Shown piece after piece: positions 27,923 to 35,936 of a stretch of DNA of 64,000 bases. The notes under the pieces are model-generated. The model worked only from the letters and a program-made list of their open reading frames with translations, had not been told where the DNA came from and ran no database searches. Source of the DNA: SVFI01 sp045588655 (GTDB taxonomy: Bacteria; Bacillota; Clostridia; Lachnospirales; Lachnospiraceae); NCBI GenBank assembly GCA_045588655.1, contig JAZNEP010000021.1:15307-79306 (forward strand), read 5' to 3'. The position numbers were made by a program, and so were the translations under genes. How positions within the stretch are numbered: position 1 is the stretch's first letter; each line of letters opens with the position of its first letter.

Positions 27923-28555
27923 ATGAATCTACAGATTTTATACAAAATGATAGCGTGTGTTTATGACTTGTTGGATGTCATCTATTTTCGAAATTATCAA
28001 AATAGCCCGAGGAAAGCAGTATTTGATTGGATTCAGCCACAAGATAATATATTGGATGTGTGTACGGGAACAGCAACCAGTGCAATTAGTATTGCGAAAG
28101 CTAATGCAAATGTGAAAATAGTGGGTATAGATATTTCAAAAGAAATGCTTAAGGTAGCCGGCGGGAAAATACAAAAGCAAAGTATAAATAATATAAAGTT
28201 GTATCGAATAGACGCAACACAGATGAAGTTTAAAAATCAATGCTTTGACAAAGTTTTGATTTCACTCATTTTACATGAAACGGAAGATGAACTGGCTGAA
28301 AAAATAATCCTGGAAGCAAAACGCGTGTTAAAGGATTCAGGAGAACTCATCGTGACAGAATGGGAGCCGAGTCGGACTTGGTGGAGACGTCTTTTGTTTG
28401 CACCGGTTCAGCTTATGGAACCCAAATCGTATCGGGGATTCATAAAGAAAGATCTGTATCAATATTTCCGGCAATATGATATGGAAATAGTAGATGAAAT
28501 TCACTGTGATTATACAAAAGTTTTGAAAATAAAAAAGATAGTAAAAGAGGGATGA
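27923..28555 (+). CDS. Class I SAM-dependent methyltransferase (UbiE-like)
   Basis: 210 residues with the Rossmann methyltransferase motifs: motif I ILDVCTGTATSA (about 43-54), acidic loop VGIDIS after strand 2 (about 72-77), and motif IV FDKVLISLILHE. The helical insert after motif IV resembles the UbiE/BioC group. The methylated substrate is unknown. The gene is 3 nt upstream of a truncated second methyltransferase, in a run of five co-oriented genes that includes MBL-fold, GNAT and glycosyltransferase genes. Confidence 0.88.
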   Translation: MNLQILYKMIACVYDLLDVIYFRNYQNSPRKAVFDWIQPQDNILDVCTGTATSAISIAKANANVKIVGIDISKEMLKVAGGKIQKQSINNIKLYRIDATQMKFKNQCFDKVLISLILHETEDELAEKIILEAKRVLKDSGELIVTEWEPSRTWWRRLLFAPVQLMEPKSYRGFIKKDLYQYFRQYDMEIVDEIHCDYTKVLKIKKIVKEG

Positions 28556-28558
28556 TAT

Positions 28559-28795
28559 ATGAACGATAATAAAAAATTTTGGCAGAGATATGCGTCAATC
28601 TATGCACTGTTTATGAAAAATGCCGATAAATCTTATGATGAGATTAGCACAAAAGTGAAACCGTACTTGAGTAGGGAAATGAAAGTACTTGAGCTTGCCT
28701 GCGGAAGCGGACAGCTTACGTTTCGGTTGGCGGAAAGTGCGAAAAGCTGGGAAGCGACGGATTTTGCAGAACATAGGAGGCAGATGGTATGTTAA
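28559..28795 (+). pseudogene. Truncated class I methyltransferase (N-terminal fragment)
   Basis: Only 78 codons remain. They cover the N-terminal helix, motif I (VLELACGSGQLTF) and the start of motif II (WEATDFAE), after which the frame runs into HRRQMVC and stops. Complete relatives are about 200 residues, so roughly two thirds is missing. The junction falls at about 28768, just before the AGGAGG that serves the next gene. A deletion removing the 3' part and leaving the neighbour's RBS is the simplest explanation. It has a good RBS and may still be translated, but cannot form a full fold. Confidence 0.75.
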
Positions 28796-29667
28796 AGGTA
28801 ACGACATTAGTGGAAAATACTTCATCTTCACCGAAGTATCAAAGTAAGCATGGGCTAAGTCTCTATATTGAGACGTCAAAACATAAAATCCTATTTGATT
28901 TAGGGCCAAATGGTCTGTTTGCTGAAAATGCAGACAAAATGGGAATTGATATTTCAAAAGTCGATATCGTTGTTATATCGCATGGACACAAGGATCACGG
29001 AGGTGGTCTGAAAACGTTTCTTGCATTAAATGCAACAGCTAAAATCTATATAAACAGACAGGCGTTTGAACCTCATTATATTAAAGTTTTAGGGTTCCCT
29101 TTTAGCGTTGGTTTGGATGCGAAATTGCAAGCAGATAACCGAATCATATTTGTAGATGAGAGCATGGTAATCGATGATGAACTGATGATATTTTCAGGGG
29201 TAAAAACAGAGCGTTATCGTGCAAACTCCAACCGTGTATTGTATGCGAAAGAGAATGGAAAATTAATACAAGATGCCTTTGTGCACGAGCAAAATTTGAT
29301 GATTACAGTAGAGGGGGAAAATGTTCTCTTTACAGGTTGTTCTCATGCAGGAGTCGTGGATATATATATAAAGGCTAAGTCTTTGACGACGAGAAATATA
29401 AAGACCTTAATCGGAGGGTTTCACCTGTATAATCCACCAACAGGAAGATATGAGAGCGATGAGCTGATTGACGGTATTGCAAGTGCGCTGGCTATGAATA
29501 ACTGTGATTATTATACATGTCACTGTACAGGGAAGAGAGCATTTGAGAGAATGAAAAGGACGCTGTCAGATAGATTGCATTATTTGTCGGTTGGAGATTT
29601 TGCTTTGCTGGGTGGAAGGGATAGTTGTGAAGGTGCTGGTATAAACAATTCCTCGGAGGAGAATTGA
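28789..29667 (+). CDS. MBL-fold metallo-hydrolase (dihydropterin synthase-like group)
   Basis: 292 residues. Metal-binding motif HGHKDHGGG (about 64-72), a second His in GCSHAGV (about 184-190) and CHCTG near the C terminus identify the MBL superfamily. The order and the opening TTLVENTSS match the family annotated as 7,8-dihydropterin-6-methyl-4-(beta-D-ribofuranosyl)-aminobenzene-phosphate synthase, though bacterial members are rarely characterised. Start chosen at 28789 because GGAGG lies 8 nt upstream inside the methyltransferase fragment. Two nt separate it from the GNAT gene. Confidence 0.85.
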   Translation: MLKVTTLVENTSSSPKYQSKHGLSLYIETSKHKILFDLGPNGLFAENADKMGIDISKVDIVVISHGHKDHGGGLKTFLALNATAKIYINRQAFEPHYIKVLGFPFSVGLDAKLQADNRIIFVDESMVIDDELMIFSGVKTERYRANSNRVLYAKENGKLIQDAFVHEQNLMITVEGENVLFTGCSHAGVVDIYIKAKSLTTRNIKTLIGGFHLYNPPTGRYESDELIDGIASALAMNNCDYYTCHCTGKRAFERMKRTLSDRLHYLSVGDFALLGGRDSCEGAGINNSSEEN

Positions 29668-29668
29668 G

Positions 29669-30199
29669 ATGAAAATCAGAGAGGTTCAGTCGTATAAGGA
29701 CTGGAGAAAAATCAAACAACTTTACGATGCGGCGTTTCCGTCAGATGAGAAGAAGCCGTTTTGGATGATTCGATTGAAACATAAACAAAATGCAGCGGAT
29801 GTATGGGTGTTGGAAGAGGAAAATGAGTTTGCAGGGCTTGCCATTACCATGAATGGTGGGGATATGGTGCTGCTGGACTATTTTGCTATTGTTTCCGGAA
29901 AAAGAGGAAGAGGTATCGGCTCGCTTGCCCTTGAGGCATTGCAGAAGAAATACAGTAACCGTCGTTTTTTTCTTGAAATTGAGCAAACGGGGGAAACATC
30001 AGACAATCAATCGGAGCGGGTACGTCGTAAGAAATTTTATTTGGCGAACGGAATGCGAGAACTTGGCGTGTATGTGACATTGTTTGGCGTGGACATGGAA
30101 TTACTTGGGCATGGGTGTAGTGTGAGTTTTCAAGAGTATAGAGGACTGTATTACAATACCTACGGAAATCGGGTGATAAAAAATGTGGTGCAGCGCTAA
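29669..30199 (+). CDS. GNAT-family N-acetyltransferase
   Basis: 176 residues with the acetyl-CoA-binding loop in GKRGRGIGSLAL (about 77-88) after the strand LLDYFAIV. The N-terminal helices and the late tyrosine-rich tail fit the GNAT fold. It may modify a small molecule or protein N terminus; the neighbouring glycosyltransferase and methyltransferases suggest small-molecule detoxification, but this is an inference. RBS is cggagga. Confidence 0.85.
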   Translation: MKIREVQSYKDWRKIKQLYDAAFPSDEKKPFWMIRLKHKQNAADVWVLEEENEFAGLAITMNGGDMVLLDYFAIVSGKRGRGIGSLALEALQKKYSNRRFFLEIEQTGETSDNQSERVRRKKFYLANGMRELGVYVTLFGVDMELLGHGCSVSFQEYRGLYYNTYGNRVIKNVVQR

Positions 30200-30302
30200 T
30201 AGGATAGCGTATACACCTACCTTTTACAGGCAAAAAGACTACCGCTTATCGGCCAAAAACGACCGATCACTGATAGAATCAACATTTTTGAAATTTAGGC
30301 GT

Positions 30303-30308
30303 TATAAT
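30303..30308 (+). promoter_or_regulatory. -10 element upstream of the glycosyltransferase leader
   Basis: TATAAT at 30303-30308 with only a weak -35 candidate, TCAACA at 30279-30284 (18-nt spacer). Just upstream, ATCGG (30248-30252) and CCGAT (30263-30267) form a short inverted repeat. Confidence 0.45.
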
Positions 30309-30327
30309 ACACTCAGGAGGTGAAAAA

Positions 30328-30366
30328 ATGAACTTCCGATTATCTGATTATTTATCTGATAAATAA
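30328..30366 (+). CDS. Possible 12-residue leader peptide with overlapping palindrome
   Basis: ATG at 30328 follows a near-perfect Shine-Dalgarno AGGAGGTGAAAAA and encodes MNFRLSDYLSDK. The last half of this ORF, including its stop, is a perfect palindrome: TTATTTATC (30348-30356), T, GATAAATAA (30358-30366). The glycosyltransferase start lies 43 nt downstream. A leader peptide controlling an antibiotic-modifying enzyme by ribosome stalling, or a repressor-binding palindrome, would both fit. No alternative hairpin that hides the next RBS is obvious, so this stays tentative. Confidence 0.4.
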   Translation: MNFRLSDYLSDK

Positions 30367-30409
30367 CTGGATGAAAGCGCAGAATAAACCGTAAACGACA
30401 GGAGGAAGC

Positions 30410-31588
30410 ATGAGTAAAATTGTATTTTTTTGTATTCCGGCGCACGGACACACAAACCCGACGCTTGGTGTGGTAAGAGAACTGATAGAAAGAGGACACG
30501 AGGTTTTCTATTATTCCTATGAGTTGTTCAGAGAAAAAATTGAAGAGACAGGTGCAGTCTTTGTGGCATGTGATGAATTTGATGCAGAGCAGAAAATAGA
30601 CCCGAAAGATGCAGTGAAGATAGGAAAAGATATGGCGTTTTCTGTTCGATTGTTAGTCGACACCACCCTTGCACTTAACGAATCTGTTTGTAAAGAGATG
30701 GAGCGTCTTTGTCCGGACTGCATTGTGGCAGATTCCATGGCGGTCTGGGGAAAAGCTGTTGCGATGAAAATGAAGATTCCGTTTGTTTCATCCACCACGA
30801 CATTTGCGTTTAATCAGCATTCGGCAAAGATTATGAAGCAAAGTTTAAGTCAGATACTGGGGATGATTCTTTCTATGCCAAAGATGAACAAGGATGTAAA
30901 GAGATTAAAAGACGCCGGTTACCCGGTAAAATCGTTTCTTGATTTGATTCAGAACGACGCAAAAACTCATACAATAGTTTATACCTCACCACAGTTTCAG
31001 CCATGTTCAGAAACTTTTAGTGAAAAATATGCTTTTGTAGGACCATCTGTCCGACCAGTGATGAGTCAGATTGAGAAACAAAATGAAAAGCTGATTTATA
31101 TTTCGCTTGGAACGGTGATGAACGATAATCTGGCTTTTTTTAAGCAATGTATCAAAGCGTTCACAGACACAGAATATCAGGTGATTTTGTCCGTTGGAAA
31201 TCTCATTGATATCAAAAAACTCGGAGAGATTCCATCCAATATTTCCGTGTATACGCATGTGGATCAGATTGCAGTTCTTCAACAGGCAGATGTTTTTTTA
31301 TCCCACTGTGGAATGAATAGTGTAAATGAAAGTCTATATTACCAAGTTCCTCTTGTTACGTTTCCGCAAACACCGGAGCAGGGCGGCGTTGCAACGAGAG
31401 TCGAGGAACTTGGTGCAGGTGTAAGATTATGTAAACCGAAAGCAAGCTGTATTCGTAGTACGATAGAGCAAATTTTACAAGATCCATCTTATCTGGAGCA
31501 TGCGAAACAGATTGCAGAAGGCTTCAAAACCTGTACAGGAGCAAAAGGAGCTGCAGATAAAATTATACAGGTGTGTGAAAACTCTTAA
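30410..31588 (+). CDS. MGT-type (macrolide-like) glycosyltransferase
   Basis: 392 residues of the GT-B fold. The N-terminal domain opens FCIPAHGHTNPTLGVV, whose His is the usual catalytic base. The C-terminal nucleotide-sugar site has LISLGT-type IYISLGTVMN (about 224-233), THVDQIAVLQQADVFLSHCG (about 283-302) and PQTPEQGG (about 320-327). These are hallmarks of the macrolide/UDP-glucuronosyl group, which inactivates macrolides or glycosylates other hydrophobic acceptors. RBS is aggagg. Its end overlaps the convergent amylase gene by 26 bp. Confidence 0.9.
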   Translation: MSKIVFFCIPAHGHTNPTLGVVRELIERGHEVFYYSYELFREKIEETGAVFVACDEFDAEQKIDPKDAVKIGKDMAFSVRLLVDTTLALNESVCKEMERLCPDCIVADSMAVWGKAVAMKMKIPFVSSTTTFAFNQHSAKIMKQSLSQILGMILSMPKMNKDVKRLKDAGYPVKSFLDLIQNDAKTHTIVYTSPQFQPCSETFSEKYAFVGPSVRPVMSQIEKQNEKLIYISLGTVMNDNLAFFKQCIKAFTDTEYQVILSVGNLIDIKKLGEIPSNISVYTHVDQIAVLQQADVFLSHCGMNSVNESLYYQVPLVTFPQTPEQGGVATRVEELGAGVRLCKPKASCIRSTIEQILQDPSYLEHAKQIAEGFKTCTGAKGAADKIIQVCENS

Positions 31589-33248
31589 CCCAAGTTAACA
31601 GAGAATTATGCCATCTGTTTTCAAGAACATCCTGTTTCATACGTTCGGTAACAGGACCGTTTTTTGCCATTTTTTCAAGAATAGCTGTTTGCAGTTCTTC
31701 AATGCTCATTTCTTCATATGGCTTAGTACTTACATCCGTGGCAACCGATTGCAGGTTAGAATCGGTCATAGGTTCGATAACCGGTGCTGCCTTAGGCTCT
31801 GTCATGGGTTCGATAACCGGCGCTGCCTTAGGCTCTGTCATAGGTTCGACAGCCAGTTCTACCTTAGGCACTGTTACAGCCTCAGTGACTGGACTTGCTT
31901 CACAATCCGGCACCCATATTTCACCACTATTGCCTGCAAGTTCAAAATGAAGGCAACCATTTTGGACAGAAATTCGATTTTGGGAAAGTGCACCGACATA
32001 GGTCGTCGCATGATTTGCAGGCAGACTCATATGGAACGATGAGGAATCGTTGTTCACAGCAATGAGTACGGTACTTTCCTGATCGGTTCTTGAAAAGGCA
32101 TATTGTTTATTGGTTAACATAATTTCTTTGTAATCACCGTAAGAAAGAGCACTTATGTTCTGTCGGATGCTACCTAACGCAGCAATCAGTTTGGTATAAG
32201 GGTTGTTTTTGCCGGCATCTGTATAGGTATCAAGTGAGAGGGCCGGTCGTAATGAGTAATCAGAACCGGCTTCTTTTTTTCCTTCTATTCCAAATTCGGA
32301 ACCATAGTAAATGGAAGGGATTCCGGGTAAGGTGTACATCAGTATGTGAAGCGGGAAAAAGTGCGCTTTGTCCTGTAATCGAGTATAAATTCTCTCGACA
32401 TCATGATTGTCGGCAAAATTATATAATTTACCTGCGCCGGGAACATTCAGACCTTTTTCATACAGGCGTTTTACCGTGTGAGCAATTTCGAAGTAATTAT
32501 GATCATTGTGTCCGGAATAGAGTGCTTTATGTAATTGATAATCGGTGACAGAGTGCAACGTATTGGAATTTACCCAGTTGACATAATCTCCATGAATCAC
32601 CTCACCCATGAGCCAAAAATCATGTTTTACCTCATTGGCCACCTGTCTAAGTGACTGCATGAAACCAAAATCCAGAACGTCTGCAGCATCAAGTCGAATT
32701 CCGTCAATATCAAATTCTTTTACCCAGAAACGAATGACATCACAAATATAATCACGAACCGCCGGATTTTTCTGGTTTAGCTTTACTAAAAGGTTATGAC
32801 CGCCCCAGTTTTCATAACAAAAACCGTCGTTGTATTCGTTATTTCCGGAAAAATTTACATTACAAAACCAATCAACATACGCAGAATGTTCTCTGTTTTG
32901 TTTTAAATCGGCAAAGGCAAAGAAATCCCGTCCTACATGATTAAAAACACCATCGAGAACAACTCGAATTTGTTGTTTGTGACATTCGGACACAAACGAG
33001 ATTAGGTCTTTATTTTCGCCAAGACGACAATCCACTTTTTTATAGTCGGTAGTTTCATAACCGTGTCCTACGGACTCAAATAAAGGACCAATATATATGG
33101 CATTACACCCAATGTTTTTTATATGGGAAATCCAAGGTAACAAAGTGGTGAGACGGTGTTCCGGTTTGCCATAGGTATTTTGTTTTGGGGCATCTGTAAG
33201 CCCTAATGGATAAATGTGATAAAAAATTGCCTGATCATACCATGCCAT
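31563..33248 (-). CDS. Alpha-amylase-family (GH13) glycosidase, cytoplasmic
   Basis: 561 residues, no signal peptide. The (beta/alpha)8 domain covers about 1-370: region I DGVFNHVG, region II GIRLDAAD with the nucleophile Asp, region III MGEVIHGD with the acid/base Glu, and region IV FADNHD. A C-terminal beta domain extends to about 450. Then a Pro/Glu/Ala-rich stretch with repeated EPMTEPKAAPVI and a helical tail of about 55 residues (MSIEELQTAILEKMAKNG) follow. It likely degrades imported maltodextrins (cyclomaltodextrinase-like; inference). The repeat-plus-tail is unusual for the family. Promoter and a palindrome precede it. Confidence 0.88.
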   Translation of the reverse strand: MAWYDQAIFYHIYPLGLTDAPKQNTYGKPEHRLTTLLPWISHIKNIGCNAIYIGPLFESVGHGYETTDYKKVDCRLGENKDLISFVSECHKQQIRVVLDGVFNHVGRDFFAFADLKQNREHSAYVDWFCNVNFSGNNEYNDGFCYENWGGHNLLVKLNQKNPAVRDYICDVIRFWVKEFDIDGIRLDAADVLDFGFMQSLRQVANEVKHDFWLMGEVIHGDYVNWVNSNTLHSVTDYQLHKALYSGHNDHNYFEIAHTVKRLYEKGLNVPGAGKLYNFADNHDVERIYTRLQDKAHFFPLHILMYTLPGIPSIYYGSEFGIEGKKEAGSDYSLRPALSLDTYTDAGKNNPYTKLIAALGSIRQNISALSYGDYKEIMLTNKQYAFSRTDQESTVLIAVNNDSSSFHMSLPANHATTYVGALSQNRISVQNGCLHFELAGNSGEIWVPDCEASPVTEAVTVPKVELAVEPMTEPKAAPVIEPMTEPKAAPVIEPMTDSNLQSVATDVSTKPYEEMSIEELQTAILEKMAKNGPVTERMKQDVLENRWHNSLLTWVKSFHTPV

Positions 33249-33305
33249 TTGTATTCCTCCTACGAAACAAAAAATTTCAGGTGATAGATAACATAAATAT
33301 TTGTT

Positions 33306-33335
33306 ACTATAAGCTCACATATGTGAAAAAGTCAA
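33306..33335 (-). promoter_or_regulatory. Promoter of amylase gene with palindrome in spacer
   Basis: Minus strand: TTGACT (33335-33330), 17-18 nt spacer, TTATAG/TATAGT (33312-33306). The spacer holds a perfect 12-bp palindrome TCACATATGTGA at 33315-33326, well placed for a repressor. Confidence 0.6.
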
Positions 33336-33405
33336 CTGGAAGTTATCGGATGCTATCCGTCGGTAAGGATGAGCGGTCCAAAGAAAAAACGGCTTAAACA
33401 CAAGT

Positions 33406-34233
33406 TTAGCGAGCGCCCAGTTGCCAGAAGGCAACGGCGCTGGCAGCGGCGACATTTAAAGAGTCAACGCCATGTGCCATGGGAATGCATACCGTGTAGT
33501 CGCAGTCAGCGATGGTAGCCTTGCTAAGGCCGTCACCTTCCGTGCCGAGTATGATGGCAAGCTTTTCTTCTGCCATTAAGCTAGGGTCATCGATACTGAC
33601 AGCATTGTCGCTCAGTGCCATGGCGGCTGTGTGAAACCCAAGTTCTTTCAGCTTTCGCAAACCTTCTTTGGGCCAATCGGTCTCTTCATCGCTGATGAAT
33701 GTCCAGGGAATCTGAAATACGGTTCCCATACTAACTCTGGATGCACGACGGTAAAGCGGATCGCTGGAGCCACGTGTCAGAAGGATGGCATCTATGCCAA
33801 GAGCGGCGGCCGAACGGAAGATGGCACCGACATTGGTTGGATTCATAACATCTTCCAAAACAGCGATACGTCGGGCGTTTGCGCATATGGATTCCATCTT
33901 AGGGAGTACGGGACGTTGCATGGCACAGAGCAAACCGCGCGTAAGGGCAAATCCGGTCAGTTTGGTTAGAATATCGAGTTCTGCTGTATAAATGGGGATA
34001 TGACTACACCGGTCAACAATCTTTTTTGCCGGACCATCGATATGTTTTTTTTCTAAAAGCAGAGAAAGTGGAACATAACCGGCATCGAGTGCTCGCTCAA
34101 TCACATTTGGACTCTCTGCAATAAAGATTCCGGGATTTGGTTCATATATTGTGCGTAGCTGATTTTCATTCATTCGTGCATACACGTCCAGTTCGGGTGC
34201 TAAAAAGTCCGTCACTTCAATTCTATTTATCAT
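33406..34233 (-). CDS. TrmH-family (SpoU-type) RNA 2'-O-methyltransferase
   Basis: 275 residues from the ATG at 34233, which has AAGGAGCG upstream; the longer frame to 34320 lacks an RBS. The SPOUT domain (about 120-275) shows NPTNVGAIFRSAAALG, the SAM-loop ILGTEGDGL and the trefoil-knot tail IPMAHGVDSLNVAAASAVAFW. The N-terminal ~110 residues form the substrate-binding domain often seen in rRNA-modifying TrmH paralogs. The target nucleotide cannot be assigned. Confidence 0.9.
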   Translation of the reverse strand: MINRIEVTDFLAPELDVYARMNENQLRTIYEPNPGIFIAESPNVIERALDAGYVPLSLLLEKKHIDGPAKKIVDRCSHIPIYTAELDILTKLTGFALTRGLLCAMQRPVLPKMESICANARRIAVLEDVMNPTNVGAIFRSAAALGIDAILLTRGSSDPLYRRASRVSMGTVFQIPWTFISDEETDWPKEGLRKLKELGFHTAAMALSDNAVSIDDPSLMAEEKLAIILGTEGDGLSKATIADCDYTVCIPMAHGVDSLNVAAASAVAFWQLGAR

Positions 34234-34513
34234 GATACGCTCCTTGCTTATTTGTTTTGAGACGAAACTATCTTTGGATTCAGTATACGGGAGAAATGTA
34301 ATGAATGCAAGGATGCACAAGAGAAACGTAACATGATAATGTCACATGTTTGTATCGAGGTTGTAAATTACAAAAATTCGTTAGAAAATGAAAAATGAAA
34401 AGGGAAAAATCTAGGAATATCCGAAGTGATGTGGTAGACTAAATATGATGAAATGATACAATAATAGCAAAGTGAATAATATTGACGTGGAGCGAAAAAA
34501 AGGAGGCACCGAC

Positions 34514-34843
34514 GTGACAGAAGGAATCATGGGATTTGTTATATGGACAGCGGTAAGTTTTATATTTATTCTGATTGGAATTTCTGCGCTTAAGGCAAAA
34601 GAAGTGGTTGGTTTCTGGGCGAACGGGAAAAAGCCGGTGGTAGAAAAAGTGACGGAATATAATAGGGCTGTGGGAATGTTATGGATTATATTCGCCATCG
34701 TGCTTATGTTACTTGGAGTTCCTCTTCTTGCAGGGCAAAACTCTCCATATATAGTGATTACGATTTTAGGAAGTTTAGTAGAAGTTATCGGGATTATGAT
34801 TTATTACGTGCTGGTCATTGAAAAAAAGTACGTGAGCAAGTAA
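34514..34843 (+). CDS. Small three-helix membrane protein, unknown function
   Basis: 109 residues from the GTG at 34514, chosen because AAAGGAGG ends 7 nt before it; an ATG at 34529 is a second option. Three hydrophobic helices lie near 5-27, 55-75 and 80-103. The loop after helix 1 carries KPVVEKVTEYNRAVG. A protein at 63289-63651 has the same size, helix order and a matching KPV...VTEWNHRHG loop, so the two are paralogs. I do not know the family's function. The coiled-coil gene follows 19 nt downstream. Confidence 0.7.
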   Translation: MTEGIMGFVIWTAVSFIFILIGISALKAKEVVGFWANGKKPVVEKVTEYNRAVGMLWIIFAIVLMLLGVPLLAGQNSPYIVITILGSLVEVIGIMIYYVLVIEKKYVSK

Positions 34844-34862
34844 TTGAAAGGGAGAGGGTGCT

Positions 34863-35858
34863 ATGGATATTAGTGTAAAAATGAATGCGCTACAACATAA
34901 AGAGGGCACTATTTTTTCTGTGAGTACCGATAAAACATCAAAGGAGAGCATTCAAGCCAAGTCGGGAAATAAAGCCTTTTCGCTTGCAAACAAGGAAGAA
35001 GATCCGATTGCGCAGAGAAAAGCACAGGCATTTGAAAAAGCGCGGAAGATTGTTTCAGATGCATTTGATGGAGAGCGAAAAATCGATGCAGAGATTCAGG
35101 AGCTCCGTGATTTATCAGCGCAGTTAGTGGAAGATAATAAGCAAAAGATAGAGCAAGTTAGCGAGAATAAGTCAGAAATGGAGCAGCTGCAGAAGCAATA
35201 TGGTGTTTTGCCTGACAGTGGGGAACAGAAAGATCTCGAGCTTTTGATGAAGAAAGATGATGCAACTTATGATCCTTCTGTACGATTGACCGAGGAGGAG
35301 CAAAAAAGGTATGATGAGCTTACAAAGAACGGAATAACTGAGTATCAGTCACGTATGATGGAGCGTTATTCTGAAAACAATCGTCTAACGAATGAAATGC
35401 AGGAAAACCTCATGGCAATTCGTGCCAATGGTTCTGCCATTCGATTTATAAAGGGAGAACGCCTAAAGACAAACCCAATTGGTGAGGCAGAGGACGCAGC
35501 CGAGAAGGTGATGGAAGCAGAGCGTGATGCAATCCTGGGAACACTGGTAGGGGATGCGATGGAGCATGTACAGGAACAGCTAAAAGAGAAGGCAGAAGCA
35601 GCTGAGCAATTGGGTGAGGAAGCACAAGAGAGAGAAGAGCGAATTGAAGAGCTCACAGAAAAGATAGATCAGCAAAGTCTGCAAAGCGAAGAAACAAAAA
35701 CAGAGATCCTTAGTGCCTATAAAAGGCAGGAAATGATGGACCCGGAAGCCATCGTAGAAATACAGATGGAGATTCAGAAGGAGATAGATAAGGTTCTTGA
35801 AGAATTAAAACTGCTGACAGAAGATCTCAAAGGCAATGCGATAGATAAATTATTGTAA
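34863..35858 (+). CDS. Long coiled-coil protein, unknown function
   Basis: 331 residues, highly charged, with no signal peptide or membrane segment. From about residue 50 to the end it is almost entirely helical with heptad-like spacing (Glu, Lys, Gln and Leu rich), interrupted near 120-160. I recognise no enzymatic motif. RBS is aaagggagag. It probably forms an operon with the small membrane protein upstream. A structural or scaffolding role is a guess only. Confidence 0.75.
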   Translation: MDISVKMNALQHKEGTIFSVSTDKTSKESIQAKSGNKAFSLANKEEDPIAQRKAQAFEKARKIVSDAFDGERKIDAEIQELRDLSAQLVEDNKQKIEQVSENKSEMEQLQKQYGVLPDSGEQKDLELLMKKDDATYDPSVRLTEEEQKRYDELTKNGITEYQSRMMERYSENNRLTNEMQENLMAIRANGSAIRFIKGERLKTNPIGEAEDAAEKVMEAERDAILGTLVGDAMEHVQEQLKEKAEAAEQLGEEAQEREERIEELTEKIDQQSLQSEETKTEILSAYKRQEMMDPEAIVEIQMEIQKEIDKVLEELKLLTEDLKGNAIDKLL

Positions 35859-35936
35859 TTGACAGCTATTCTAATTGACAGCGGCATGAAAACGACGTAA
35901 ATAAAATTCTCACGCATAGAAAATAGGAGGTATAGG

